64,000 nucleotides of DNA from Pseudoalteromonas xiamenensis (GCF_030994125.1 NZ_CP099917.1:992001-1056000); one strand, 5' to 3'. Numbered from the stretch's first letter, positions 35,381 to 45,196 are shown. Notes: a model not told the origin generated them from the letters alone. Translations and numbers: made by a program.

Positions 35381-36292
35381 CTAGAGCATGTTCAACGGAA
35401 TTTTTAGATAGATTTGCCCGTTGTCTTCCGCCGGAGGCATGTCGCCAGCTCGAATGTTGAGTTGAATGGCGGGCAAAATAAGACGAGGCATCGACAGCGT
35501 TTTATCACGGGATTCTCTGCGTGCGACAAATTCCGCCTCGCTCACCCCGTCATGAACATGAATATTCAACTTGCGTTGTTGTTCAACCGTTGTGCAGTAT
35601 TCATGACCGCGGTCTTTAGTCGGATAGTCGTGGCACACATACAACTCAGTTTGTGGCGACAAGGCCAGCAAAGCTTGAATCGAGTAATACAAGGTTTTAG
35701 CACTGCCACCCGGAAAATCACAGCGAGCAGTACCAACATCCGGCATAAACAATGTATCACCAACAAAAGCCATTTTTTCATTGATGATGTAAGCCAAGTC
35801 TGCGGGAGTGTGACCTGGGGTATGCATTATCCGAATAGACATATCACCCACGGTGAGTGTTTCTTCATCTCGAAACAAACGATCAAACTGTGCCCCATTG
35901 GGCAAAAAGGATTTCTCTAAATTGAAGATAGTTTTAAAGGTTTGCTGAACCTCTTTAATATGCTCACCAATACCGATTTTAGCGCCAGTTTTGGCTTTTA
36001 AAAATGGGGCTGCAGACAAGTGATCGGCGTGTGCATGGGTTTCTAGCACCCACTCTAACTGGCAACCATGTTGGTTAAGATGAGTGAGTATTTTTTCGGC
36101 ACTTTCAGTGCTAGTACGTCCGGATTTGTAGTCAAAATCCAGAACTGGGTCAATCACAATCGCTTTGTTGGTGAGACTGTCGACAACTACATAGCTAAAG
36201 GTTTCGCTATCGCTGTCTAAAAAGGCTTCTACGTGTATCAGCGACTTAGTTGCTGTGTGCCCAAACGTCGTGTTCATTTCACTGTGACCCAT
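35381..36292 (-). CDS. MBL-fold persulfide dioxygenase (ETHE1/Blh-like)
   Basis: 303 residues. The metallo-beta-lactamase metal motif is HAHADH at 86-91, with further ligands in TPGHTPADLAY and FVGDTLF. ETHE1/Blh enzymes oxidise glutathione persulfide to sulfite. Combined with a TauE exporter and a rhodanese this forms a sulfide-detoxification operon like those controlled by BigR/SqrR; neither a BigR-type regulator nor a sulfide:quinone reductase is in the window. A perfect palindrome 24 nt upstream is a likely operator. ATG 36277 is an alternative start. Confidence 0.9.
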   Translation of the reverse strand: MGHSEMNTTFGHTATKSLIHVEAFLDSDSETFSYVVVDSLTNKAIVIDPVLDFDYKSGRTSTESAEKILTHLNQHGCQLEWVLETHAHADHLSAAPFLKAKTGAKIGIGEHIKEVQQTFKTIFNLEKSFLPNGAQFDRLFRDEETLTVGDMSIRIMHTPGHTPADLAYIINEKMAFVGDTLFMPDVGTARCDFPGGSAKTLYYSIQALLALSPQTELYVCHDYPTKDRGHEYCTTVEQQRKLNIHVHDGVSEAEFVARRESRDKTLSMPRLILPAIQLNIRAGDMPPAEDNGQIYLKIPLNML

Positions 36293-36315
36293 TTCACGCT
36301 CGCATATTCCACATG

Positions 36316-36330
36316 GATATAATTTATATC
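36316..36330. promoter_or_regulatory. Candidate operator of the sulfur operon
   Basis: GATATAA-T-TTATATC is a perfect 7-1-7 palindrome just upstream of the dioxygenase start. It is a likely repressor site, perhaps for an ArsR-type sulfide sensor encoded elsewhere; the regulator identity is inferred. Confidence 0.5.
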
Positions 36331-36690
36331 ATTTAGAAATATAGATTAGCAATGAAACAAGTCAAAATTTTTCGAAACCATTTTACTTAATTCATCGAAA
36401 GAGCCTGTGTTGACATTTTCGACTAACGCTCACCTTAAATAGATGTCTTGTCGTTTAGACCAAGTCATTGAACCCTACTATTCACGTTTAATGTGGTTTT
36501 TTATCCGTCCTCTGCAGCACCGTAAGCATAAAGGTGAACACGTCGAAAAATTAAGTTACAAACCAATATGAAACTTACTATTGATGTTTTACACATCTAA
36601 TTTTAACATCATTTTATCATTGGCGATTGTTGCTGCATATAACGTCTCCTTTGGTAAGAACAAATTGGAAAACAATAAAAGGAAAATTTT
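36331..36690. other. Intergenic region, no gene supported
   Basis: About 360 bp. A 42-codon frame at 36443-36571 has no ribosome site. AAAGGA before 36691 serves the next gene. Confidence 0.5.
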
Positions 36691-37686
36691 ATGAAAAACA
36701 CACTTAAACTTTCGTCAATTGCTTCCGTGGTTGCACTGGCATGTTCATTGAATGTGGCGGCAGCAGAATCCACAGTATCCTCGATTCAAAATGACGTGTA
36801 TCTCGATAATCAAGAAATGAACACGATGGTTGTCGACCCTGTTACGACAAGTGTTGTCGCGTCATGGCTACTTGATCAAGCCAAGGGGGCTATTGCAGGC
36901 CAAGCAAAAAGTTTTATTAAGAATTTATTATTTGGTAGCGGTGAATCAACAGGCCCTGCGATCGTTCGTTTACACGAAGAAGATTTACAAAAAATCGAAA
37001 ACATGATCACTGACGTCATCATCACCGATGCCGTCTACGATGCCAAAAGCCAATTAAATGGTTTTGGTACCACTTTCGAGTACTACCAAGATTCATTAAA
37101 TTCAGGCCGCTTTGATTCTGCGATTTTAAGTAGCCTATTAAACTATGTTAATACATTGCGTTATCACCGTGCATACGACTTAGGGTACAACTCTAATGCC
37201 TATGCGCTAACGACATCTTACTCGTTAATGGCGTCACTTAATGTAACTGTACTTACTGAGCGTTATGTCAATGGTTATGTGTCGCAAAGTTTCGTACGCT
37301 CACAAGCTAAAGCGATGGCATCAACACTTTCGAGTTTAGGCGCAGCAGTTGACACCAAAGCAAGTAAAATGGGCTATGTCCGCACTTTTGGTAACGGTTG
37401 CTGGGGTGCGCTGTCACAGGCAAAAGAAATGTACCAAATGGATGTTGAAGCGGAACAATCGTTCTCAATCGAAGGTCATGAAATGCAGCCTATGGCACCG
37501 CAAGGTTGTATCGTACAAGCCTATTTCCCAGGCAAACCCTATAAAACGTGGGATACGGAAATCTATGGTCGTTTAGAAGCCGAAGAACGGGCTTACGACT
37601 ATTTAACGCTCGTACGTACGCAATACGCCAATGAAATCAAAGGCGAAGACTATTCTGAAATTCTAACTAAACTTAACACCCTGTAA
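36691..37686 (+). CDS. Secreted protein of unknown function, mostly helical
   Basis: 331 residues with a clear signal peptide (cleavage near AAAES) and a strong AAAAGGA ribosome site. Mature protein: VVASWLLDQAKGAIAGQAKS, a long helical region (LHEEDLQKIENMITDVIITD ... LNYVNTLRYHRAYDLGYNSN) and a C-terminal part with two cysteines (GNGCWGAL; PQGCIVQAYFPG) that may pair. I recognise no family. The helical-bundle look recalls pore-forming or insecticidal toxin N-domains, but that is only an impression. Followed by a terminator, so monocistronic. Confidence 0.75.
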   Translation: MKNTLKLSSIASVVALACSLNVAAAESTVSSIQNDVYLDNQEMNTMVVDPVTTSVVASWLLDQAKGAIAGQAKSFIKNLLFGSGESTGPAIVRLHEEDLQKIENMITDVIITDAVYDAKSQLNGFGTTFEYYQDSLNSGRFDSAILSSLLNYVNTLRYHRAYDLGYNSNAYALTTSYSLMASLNVTVLTERYVNGYVSQSFVRSQAKAMASTLSSLGAAVDTKASKMGYVRTFGNGCWGALSQAKEMYQMDVEAEQSFSIEGHEMQPMAPQGCIVQAYFPGKPYKTWDTEIYGRLEAEERAYDYLTLVRTQYANEIKGEDYSEILTKLNTL

Positions 37687-37711
37687 GCGACTCGCTACAT
37701 CGTGAATGATT

Positions 37712-37748
37712 GAGCCAGAGGTTTTTGCGCTGGCTCGCTTTCTTTGAC
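37712..37748 (+). terminator. Terminator after the secreted helical protein
   Basis: GAGCCAG / CTGGCTC stem with an 11-nt loop, followed by GCTTTCTTT. Confidence 0.65.
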
Positions 37749-37766
37749 AAAAAAACTTCTTTAACC

Positions 37767-38654
37767 TTATGTTTTTAATACTTTAATCAAGTCTGCCATT
37801 CCGGGATGCAGACGTTTATCTTGGCAATAAAAATAGTAATCTACCGTTGGCAATGCTTGCTCAATATACGCAAAATGGATGTCCTGCTGATACTTTGTCG
37901 AGAGTGATTTTGGTACGATTGCACACCCAATTTGATTGGCCACCAACGCCAGTGTTGCTGATTTCGTCCTCACCTTTTGAACTAGCTTTGGCATAACACC
38001 TACAGAATCAAGCACCGCATAGATTTCGTCATAGAGTTCAGGATGAAGCTCCCGAGGGTAACCAATATAGGGTTTGCCTTTGAGTTGCGACAAACAAACG
38101 TGCTCGCCGAACTCGCTCCAAGACTTTGGCACGGCTAATACGTATGCTTCGCGCTTCAGAAGATACAAATGTTCTTCAGGTAAATTCATCTCATGTAGGC
38201 GAATAACGGCGGCATCAATCAGCTTATTGTGGCACTGTGTCAGTAATTGTTGCGTTGTACCTTCCTCAAGTTGGATGACATCATTTGGCCTACGTTGACG
38301 AAATGCCATCATGCGCGGCGCTATTAAAACGTCAATGGCAAGTCCAATAGCCCCTAATCTTAGTGGCGCATTATCGACGTCTGATTGAGATCGGATATAC
38401 TGCATTAACTCACTATGCGCTTCCAAAACCCGACCCGCTTGTTGCACGATGCGCTCGCCCTGAGCCGTCAATTTAACCTGACGAGTTGAACGTTCAAACA
38501 ACTTGATATTAAAGCTTTCTTCGATTTTTTTTATTTGCTGGCTTAATGGCGGTTGCGCAATGTTCAATCGCTCCGCGGCGCGGCTAAAGCTCAATTCTTG
38601 TGCAACGGTTACCAAGTATTTTAACTTTTTGAGATCCAACTTATTTATATCCAT
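37767..38654 (-). CDS. LysR-family transcriptional regulator, BenM/CatM-like
   Basis: 295 residues. HTH SFSRAAERLNIAQPPLSQQIKKIEE at ~20-45 is typical of the CatM/BenM/CbnR branch, followed by the effector domain (PLRLGAIGLAIDVLIAPRMM ... GYPRELHPELYDEI). It is divergent from an esterase gene starting 86 nt away and is its most likely regulator. Confidence 0.93.
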   Translation of the reverse strand: MDINKLDLKKLKYLVTVAQELSFSRAAERLNIAQPPLSQQIKKIEESFNIKLFERSTRQVKLTAQGERIVQQAGRVLEAHSELMQYIRSQSDVDNAPLRLGAIGLAIDVLIAPRMMAFRQRRPNDVIQLEEGTTQQLLTQCHNKLIDAAVIRLHEMNLPEEHLYLLKREAYVLAVPKSWSEFGEHVCLSQLKGKPYIGYPRELHPELYDEIYAVLDSVGVMPKLVQKVRTKSATLALVANQIGCAIVPKSLSTKYQQDIHFAYIEQALPTVDYYFYCQDKRLHPGMADLIKVLKT

Positions 38655-38740
38655 GTAATATAAATACCCGAATTCTATATATTTGTTTTCTATTTAACTT
38701 ACCTTTAGTGTCTAAAGCAATAACAAAATCGGTAATAGAA

Positions 38741-39832
38741 ATGACAAAATTACTCTCCTTCATTTTGCTGTTTGCATTGCTTTGCAGCCCCTTTGCAAAT
38801 GCAAAATTAGAACGCCATAGCTACTATTCAAAAGCGATCGAAAACAACGTCATTGGCACAAATCCTGAGCGGGTCATCAGTGTCTATCTGCCAGCGAGCT
38901 ATGATAACGCTCCGGACAAAATTTACCCTGTAGTCTATTTTCTTGGTGCCTACAGTTGGTCGAATGATTTTGCACTTCCAATGGAAAAACGCATTGACCG
39001 CTTCGGTACTAAAAACCAACCTGTCGAGTTTATTGTTGTGATGCTGGATGGGGATACACCGCTACGTGGCAGTTTTTACGTTAATTCAAAGGCGCATGGC
39101 CATTTTGAGGATTTCATTATGTCAGAGGCCATTCCTTGGGTACGTAGTCATTTCAGAGTCACCCATAATCCAAATCTTACCGCGATAGCGGGCTACTCAA
39201 TGGGTGGCACGGGCGCGTTGCGACTTGCCGCTCGATATCCAAACCATTTCGGGCATGTTTACGCATTAAGTCCTGGTGTGTTCAACAAAACGGGCCTTGA
39301 AGATTCGTTTCTTTCTAATAAATCGGCAATAACGCACTACAATACCTTTCGCCAAAACTATGCAAAAGTTGACGATAAGTTGGCATACCTGAATGAGGAG
39401 TTCGCCTCATTCCAAGGTGATAAGCTTTGGGATAATGGCGATGAGAATAGCGATTACGCGTTCATTCTGGCCTATGGTGGCGCTTTTGCGAGTCGCCCTA
39501 ATGAGGCGTTTGGTCTACATTATTCCGAGGAAAAAAGTGCTTATCCAACATGGCAAGCTGGGTTCGGCGACATCTTATCTATGTACAAGTCCTCTTCCGT
39601 GCTCAATAAACTGAATTCGGTCCTGATTGAGGTCGGTGACCATGATGAGTTTCGTTGGATCACAAACGGCTGCGTAACGCTAAAAGTAGCTAGCGAGGAA
39701 GCTAACAGTATTGTCAAAGTCACTGTCTTTGATGGTGATCACGGTGACCATTTCGGACAACGAATTGAGTTGAGTATGTTGCCACATTTTGTAAATGTGC
39801 TCACTCAACACACAAAGATAAGGTCAAACTAA
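38741..39832 (+). CDS. Secreted esterase, alpha/beta-hydrolase (esterase D/PF00756 type)
   Basis: 363 residues from ATG 38741, which places the signal peptide (MTKLLSFILLFALLCSPFAN) at the N-terminus; a GTG at 38708 would bury it. The nucleophile elbow is GYSMGGTGALRLA, the oxyanion strand YPVVYFLGAYSW, and the histidine probably in DGDHGDHFG near the C-terminus. Family members include feruloyl esterases and S-formylglutathione hydrolase-like enzymes; the signal peptide favours an extracellular ester substrate. Divergent from a LysR gene. Confidence 0.85.
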   Translation: MTKLLSFILLFALLCSPFANAKLERHSYYSKAIENNVIGTNPERVISVYLPASYDNAPDKIYPVVYFLGAYSWSNDFALPMEKRIDRFGTKNQPVEFIVVMLDGDTPLRGSFYVNSKAHGHFEDFIMSEAIPWVRSHFRVTHNPNLTAIAGYSMGGTGALRLAARYPNHFGHVYALSPGVFNKTGLEDSFLSNKSAITHYNTFRQNYAKVDDKLAYLNEEFASFQGDKLWDNGDENSDYAFILAYGGAFASRPNEAFGLHYSEEKSAYPTWQAGFGDILSMYKSSSVLNKLNSVLIEVGDHDEFRWITNGCVTLKVASEEANSIVKVTVFDGDHGDHFGQRIELSMLPHFVNVLTQHTKIRSN

Positions 39833-39857
39833 CCCTTGCATCAAAGAAACAAGAAAA

Positions 39858-39889
39858 GTCGGTATTACGCAACTTTACGTAATACCGAC
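39858..39889 (-). terminator. Terminator of the chitinase gene
   Basis: Perfect 12-bp stem GTCGGTATTACG / CGTAATACCGAC, loop of 8. On the minus strand it is followed by TTTTCTTG, so it serves the chitinase gene; it may also block the esterase transcript. Confidence 0.8.
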
Positions 39890-39908
39890 GAGCAAAAACA
39901 GCGCAAAA

Positions 39909-42458
39909 TTACTGCCCTTGGTTCATTTGAGTCAATTTATCGCCGATAGGTTTTGAAAAGTTATAACCATCGAATTTGTCCCAATTGATTGACCAGGTCA
40001 TTACGCCACCAAATTGCGAATACGACTTAGAAGGCTTAATTGACCCACATTGTGTTCCTTTCGTTAAGCAATCGAGTGCCGCGATAATATTCGCCGTGGG
40101 TGCTTGACCTGAATTTGCCGATTTAGGACCCGATGGTAAACCGATGGCGACTTGGTCATCACGCAGTGGCGCAAATTGTTGACCATTTGCGAGTTTAAAA
40201 CCTTCCACCAGCATTTTCGCGTGTGCAACCATCATGTTTACTGAACCTTCTGGTGCACTACTCGCCTCATAAGGATTCGGTAAACCACCATTGTTGTACA
40301 ATTGCACATGCAGCAAATCAAGCATATCGCGCAGCTCATCTATCAAAGGAATATATGCTCCCCAAATCCCCGAATACGCAATCATACCGCCATGGACATA
40401 AGGATGCTCTGGTGCCATAGTAAGGTACATATCACCACCGATGTTCTGCTCTATTTTCTTCAATGCACGAGGCAAACGCGCTTGAATTTGCGAACCGTGT
40501 ACTAGGTTTGAACCGCTTTCTAAATCGATATCTAAGCCATCAAATCCCCATTCCTTGATGATTGTCGTAAGACTGCTTACAAAATTTGCTTCATCTGAAT
40601 CGGTATTGAGTGTAATCGTTCCCTCTGCACCACCTAGGCTCAGCACAATTACTTTGCCTTGTGCTTGTAAAGCTTTGACATCATTTTTAAATTTAGCCGG
40701 GTCAATCGCTGGGCAAGTTGAGTGAATATCTTGAACAAACGGCGTGAAATGCACTGTACCGCTAGAGTTTCGATCATTTTCTGCAAACGCAATATCGATT
40801 ACATCCCAAGCAGGCGAAATATCCGAAAGTGGAATTGGGCAACCGGCTGGATTCACGAAGTTATGCCAATAGCCAATTAACTTGTGTGTTTTACCAATTG
40901 GCGCATTGACGACCTCGACGGACACACCTTGGCTGGATGCTTCATTCCCAACATTATCTTTGGCTTTTGTCGATAATGTTACGTTGCCGATTGCTGCCGG
41001 TGTATAAGCCCATTGATAAGGTAGCGTGGTGTCCGTACCAAGCAGCAAACCATTGGCAAAGAACTGTACTTGTGAGATTTGACCTGCAAATGCCGATGCA
41101 TCAGCTTGCAATTGCACTGTTTTACCCAGTACTAAACGACTACCAGCGCTTGGTGCCGTTAATGTAGTTACAACCGATTGATCGGTAACAACAACTTGTT
41201 GTGTGCTTTCACCAACATTACCCTCATTATCAGTTGCTTGTGCTTTTAAGGTTACGTTACCAACACGGGTTGGCGTCCAGTCAAATAGTAATGAACTTTG
41301 ACTTACTTGTGTAAGCAACGTGTCGTTTGCAAAGACAGCCAACTGGCTCACTTGTCCATCAGCGTCATTTGCCGTCACTTGGATTTTAGTCACGGCGTTT
41401 TTCAATATTGTGCTGTCCGGCGCTGGTGTTTGAAACTGAACTGTAGGCACAGCTGCACACAACCCACTTTCCGTCCATGCATCTTTCCAATATTGGCCAG
41501 TTCCTGGCTCATAAGCCCAAGCGGCATTAGAGCTACACCAGCCAGCAACATCACAACGATATTTAAGATTATTATGCGCGACAATTTGGCCTGCGCTATA
41601 TGCCTGTCCTGCAACGTAACTTGCAAGGCCTGCACAACCACCAGACTGCTGTTCCACCACTTTCACTGAAACGCTGGACATTGTCGTTGCATCTTTATCG
41701 TCTGTCGCAATGACTTTTAGCGTTTGGCTTCCAACGGTATTTGCTTGCCAAGCAATTTGATATGGTGATTTATCGAGTGTCGCAAGTAGTGTTTCACCTA
41801 ACCAAAACGTGACTGATTTAACACTCCCGTCGCTATCCGATGCTTCCGCTTGAATACTGACAGTACTGCCTACATTAACCTGACTGCCCGATACAGGGTT
41901 CTTAATCGAGACAGTTGGCGGCACATTACCCGATGCTGACTGAACAGTAATATTTACACTCGAGCTTTCTGTCGTTGCACCGTCATTATCCGTTACTTTG
42001 GCAAGTAATCGGTGTTGACCAAGAACCGCTGACCAACTTATTTCATAAGGTGTTTTACTTACTTCCCCAAGTAAATTGCCATTAATATAGAATGCAACAT
42101 TGGCAATTGAGCCATCACTATCCGTTGCAGACGCCTTAATGATAACGCTGTCATTTTCAGCCAAAATACTGTTGTCCGTTGGCGAATCAATCGCCACCAC
42201 AGGAAACTGATTACCACCACAAGCCCCTAACACTTTCCAAACATCATAAGTATTACTGTTCGTTGCAGGTGTTTGGTTTTGAGTCCACCATTTGGCTTCA
42301 AATGCTGTATTTTGTAGCGTGACTTTGCTGCCAGACGTATACACGGCATTTTGCTCCCATGTACTGAGGCCTGTGCAGTCAAAGGCATAAACGGACGAAG
42401 TTAGCCCAAGGGTGACGAGTGCCAAAGCGCTTTTCGTCGCTATATTGCGTTGTGTCAT
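39909..42458 (-). CDS. Secreted multi-domain chitinase, GH18 with two CBM5/12 modules
   Basis: 849 residues. Signal peptide (~1-25), CBM5/12 (STWEQNAVYTSGSKVTLQNT), two Ig-like domains (PVVAIDSPTDNSILAENDSV; PTVSIKNPVSGSQVNVGSTV), a second CBM5/12 (YVAGQAYSAGQIVAHNNLKY) near 275-335, two more Ig-like domains, then GH18 from ~515. The catalytic motif is DGLDIDLE with Glu647 as acid, and the SLGG motif (VIVLSLGGAEG) is present. It hydrolyses chitin outside the cell. The GH18 part resembles the ChiD/bacterial subfamily A-B boundary. Length is typical of marine multi-modular chitinases. Own terminator; no operon partner. Confidence 0.95.
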   Translation of the reverse strand: MTQRNIATKSALALVTLGLTSSVYAFDCTGLSTWEQNAVYTSGSKVTLQNTAFEAKWWTQNQTPATNSNTYDVWKVLGACGGNQFPVVAIDSPTDNSILAENDSVIIKASATDSDGSIANVAFYINGNLLGEVSKTPYEISWSAVLGQHRLLAKVTDNDGATTESSSVNITVQSASGNVPPTVSIKNPVSGSQVNVGSTVSIQAEASDSDGSVKSVTFWLGETLLATLDKSPYQIAWQANTVGSQTLKVIATDDKDATTMSSVSVKVVEQQSGGCAGLASYVAGQAYSAGQIVAHNNLKYRCDVAGWCSSNAAWAYEPGTGQYWKDAWTESGLCAAVPTVQFQTPAPDSTILKNAVTKIQVTANDADGQVSQLAVFANDTLLTQVSQSSLLFDWTPTRVGNVTLKAQATDNEGNVGESTQQVVVTDQSVVTTLTAPSAGSRLVLGKTVQLQADASAFAGQISQVQFFANGLLLGTDTTLPYQWAYTPAAIGNVTLSTKAKDNVGNEASSQGVSVEVVNAPIGKTHKLIGYWHNFVNPAGCPIPLSDISPAWDVIDIAFAENDRNSSGTVHFTPFVQDIHSTCPAIDPAKFKNDVKALQAQGKVIVLSLGGAEGTITLNTDSDEANFVSSLTTIIKEWGFDGLDIDLESGSNLVHGSQIQARLPRALKKIEQNIGGDMYLTMAPEHPYVHGGMIAYSGIWGAYIPLIDELRDMLDLLHVQLYNNGGLPNPYEASSAPEGSVNMMVAHAKMLVEGFKLANGQQFAPLRDDQVAIGLPSGPKSANSGQAPTANIIAALDCLTKGTQCGSIKPSKSYSQFGGVMTWSINWDKFDGYNFSKPIGDKLTQMNQGQ

Positions 42459-42662
42459 TATTGACTCCTTTACATGTTTTTGTTCAAAGCTTAACCAGCT
42501 TATAGGTAAGTAAAGTGTTACGCAATTGAAAATATAAGATTGATAAACGCAATAAACCGTGACGTCAAAATGTGCAAAGACTGTTAGAAAGGCAACGTGG
42601 ATTTAGGAGCAAGTACTCAGGTGAGCGCACTGACTCATTGTGGGCTGAATACGAAAAGTGCG

Positions 42663-43148
42663 CTATGGACGTGTAAACGCGTTAATTTTCTCAACAAGTC
42701 TATCTAATCGCGCATCCAAGCTTTTAATGTCGGTATCAAATGCCTTGCTGACTGCATTCATTTCTTCGCTGATGCTCGTTTCCCATTGCGCTCCGGCAAG
42801 ATTGTTATTCGCGCTTTGCTTTTTACGCATCAGCGCGTCCAATTTAGCATCGCGTTGTTTCATCAACCGATTCCGCTTTCCTTCAAGCCGTTCGAATTCT
42901 CGCTTGATCTGCTCCAATTCTACGTACATATCAACTTGTTCAAGTGTTTTTTGATGTTTGAGATCATCAGTATTGGCGGCCTGTTCATTAGTCGACATTT
43001 TCGGCGGTGGTGTAATTGTGACCACTTGTTGATTGTCTCCACAAGGAAACTGCGAGTATACGATGGTGCCCTCATTGTCACATTTATAAACAGAGGATGC
43101 TGCACTGGCTATCCAACTAGAAACCGCGAAAAGTAGAGAAATAGACAT
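42663..43148 (-). CDS. DUF4124 domain protein, periplasmic
   Basis: 161 residues. Signal peptide (MSISLLFAVSSWIASAASS), then the DUF4124 motif VYKCDNEGTIVYSQFPCG with two conserved cysteines, and a charged coiled coil (EQVDMYVELEQIKREFERLE ... RLDRLVEKINAF). Function unknown; relatives are envelope proteins of Gammaproteobacteria. Stands alone on the minus strand. Confidence 0.85.
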   Translation of the reverse strand: MSISLLFAVSSWIASAASSVYKCDNEGTIVYSQFPCGDNQQVVTITPPPKMSTNEQAANTDDLKHQKTLEQVDMYVELEQIKREFERLEGKRNRLMKQRDAKLDALMRKKQSANNNLAGAQWETSISEEMNAVSKAFDTDIKSLDARLDRLVEKINAFTRP

Positions 43149-43241
43149 ACTTACACTCCATGCATGTTGGCCTTAATGAATTACAGCATACCACAAACGG
43201 CCACATTTCGACTGGATTAACTTTGGTGAATACGTAAAGTA

Positions 43242-43268
43242 AAAAAGGAAACCTGAGGTTTCCTTTTT
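43242..43268. terminator. Bidirectional terminator
   Basis: AAAAAGGAAACC-TGA-GGTTTCCTTTTT, a perfect 12-bp stem, 23 nt after the stop of the DUF3297 gene. Confidence 0.85.
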
Positions 43269-43291
43269 ATCTAACAAGGCCGGAAAGCGAA

Positions 43292-43546
43292 TTACGCTTC
43301 GCGATAAAATGCCTCTACCGTGCCTTTTGATTTGATAAGCAGTGGCTGACCACGACGGTCTAATGCTTTTGGAGAGGCAATCATAACCCAACCTTCGCTG
43401 ATACAATACTCTTCAACATCAAAACGCTCTTTGCCATTCAAGCGAATGCCGATATCGTGCTGAAGTACTTCTTCAGAGTAGAACTTGCTGCGCGGGTTAA
43501 TTGATAGGCGATCTGGTAATGCCGGTAATGTCGTTGTGTCGTTCAT
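43292..43546 (-). CDS. DUF3297 family protein
   Basis: 84 residues closely matching DUF3297: LPALPDRLSINPRSKFYSEE, HDIGIRLNGKERFDVEEYCI and GQPLLIKSKGTVEAFYRE. A small conserved cytoplasmic protein of unknown function in Proteobacteria. Monocistronic with its own terminator. Confidence 0.9.
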   Translation of the reverse strand: MNDTTTLPALPDRLSINPRSKFYSEEVLQHDIGIRLNGKERFDVEEYCISEGWVMIASPKALDRRGQPLLIKSKGTVEAFYREA

Positions 43547-43771
43547 TGTGTCTTATCTACTGTAATCAATTGATGACGTGTATTGTAGGTAATCCCATCT
43601 TTACGCTCAATAGTAATGCGAAACTAAAATCATCCAAACGAGATTTTGTACCACAAAATTGATTTCAAGCAGCGTATTGCAGGAATGATGGTCGAATTCT
43701 GCTGTCCTGACTTGGAAATCCCACCTAGTTACACTAGTATGTGACTGTATTTGCCGCTATTTTGTATAAAA

Positions 43772-45196
43772 ATGAAATCATTTCCCTCACTGTATTTTAC
43801 AAATCTTTTTCTGATCGGTGGCACAGGCTTACTGACCACCTATCTTGCCCTTTACCTTGGTCAACACGGCGTTTCGACTTTCTGGATAGGTTTATTGACC
43901 TCCTGCTATTACCTAGGCCTACTTTTTGGTTCTAAACTAGGCTACACGCTCATCAAATCCGTTGGCCATATTCGTACTTTTGCAGCCAGCACTGCGGCGG
44001 TAACCGCCTGTGTCGCTGCTCATGGGATAAGTGACAACATTTATCTCTGGCTTGCTTTGCGCTTTATTGTCGGCCTTGGGATGATGTGTAACTACATGGT
44101 CTTGGAAAGTTGGCTAAATGAACAAGCCGCCCCAGAATCCCGCGGCCGCGTTTTCTCTTTTTATATGATCACCTCCTATCTCGGAATGGTTATGGGTCAA
44201 TATGCCTTGTCGCAGTTCCCTGAACTCGGCTACGCACCGCTTTTCTTGGTTTGTATGGCATTGTCAGTCGGTATTATTCCGATTTCTATTACGCGACGTA
44301 TTCACCCCAAACCCTTGAAACCCCTTCAGGTGAGCCTGTTCGGTTATTTGAAGAAAGTGCCACAATCACTCACCGCAGTTCATTTCGCTGGGATCATTAA
44401 CGGCAGCTTTTACGGACTTGCGCCCACGTTTGCGAATTTATCGGGTTTTAATGCCACTGAAATTGCTATGTTTATGTCAGTCACCATTTTTGCGGGTTTG
44501 TTAGCACAATGGCCTATGGGGATTGTGTCGGATAAAATCCGTCGTAGCGTTCTAATTCGCAGCAATGCTGTGGCCATTGGGGTGATAAGCTTATTGATGT
44601 TTCTTCTGCCTATTTCGCAGCTCTCAGCGTATATCCTCACCTTTCTATTTGGTCTGTTCGCGTTTACGCTCTATCCACTCTCTTCCGCTTTAGCTAATTC
44701 ACGAGTGGAAGATGAAGACCGTGTCGGTGTTTCATCCGCACTACTTGTTGCATTTGGCTCAGGCGCAGCACTAGGCTCAGCGGCCAACGCAAAGATTATG
44801 GCCTTATTTGGACACCAAGCCTTGTATGCGTCAATCACTGTTTTAACCATTCTCATGTTCATAATTTTGAGCTTCATTAACTCAAAGCAAAAAGCAGAGA
44901 AACCAGAGCCAACCGATTACGTTATGGGTACGTCCGACGTCACCAATTCACCACTCGCAGCAACCATGGATCCCCGTATTGAAGAAACAACGGCCCATGA
45001 ACAGCTATTAGTAGTGGGTGAAGACAATGAACGCATTGAAGACGACTTAGAAGATGGCATAGACGAGCAAGACGAAACGCTTAAAACGGAAGAAGGTTTG
45101 CCTCAAACGGATAACGTTGAACAAACCAATGAAAGCGCTGAGAATCCAACAGCAGCGGACGAACAGCCCGTGGCGAATAGTCCGTTGACAAAATAG
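43772..45196 (+). CDS. MFS transporter, YcaD-like, with acidic C-terminal tail
   Basis: 474 residues from ATG 43772; the longer frame begins with TTG and lacks support. About 12 transmembrane helices with the DHA/YcaD signature (FRVFSFYMITSYLGMVMGQY-like region reading GRVFSFYMITSYLGMVMGQY). The last ~95 residues form a hydrophilic strongly acidic tail (EDDLEDGIDEQDETLKTEEG), unusual for the family and likely cytoplasmic. Substrate unknown. Convergent with the next gene across a terminator. Confidence 0.85.
   Translation: MKSFPSLYFTNLFLIGGTGLLTTYLALYLGQHGVSTFWIGLLTSCYYLGLLFGSKLGYTLIKSVGHIRTFAASTAAVTACVAAHGISDNIYLWLALRFIVGLGMMCNYMVLESWLNEQAAPESRGRVFSFYMITSYLGMVMGQYALSQFPELGYAPLFLVCMALSVGIIPISITRRIHPKPLKPLQVSLFGYLKKVPQSLTAVHFAGIINGSFYGLAPTFANLSGFNATEIAMFMSVTIFAGLLAQWPMGIVSDKIRRSVLIRSNAVAIGVISLLMFLLPISQLSAYILTFLFGLFAFTLYPLSSALANSRVEDEDRVGVSSALLVAFGSGAALGSAANAKIMALFGHQALYASITVLTILMFIILSFINSKQKAEKPEPTDYVMGTSDVTNSPLAATMDPRIEETTAHEQLLVVGEDNERIEDDLEDGIDEQDETLKTEEGLPQTDNVEQTNESAENPTAADEQPVANSPLTK

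Noticed and set aside
36443..36571. 42-codon open frame between the sulfur operon and the secreted protein
   Set aside because: No ribosome site and no protein-like features beyond length.
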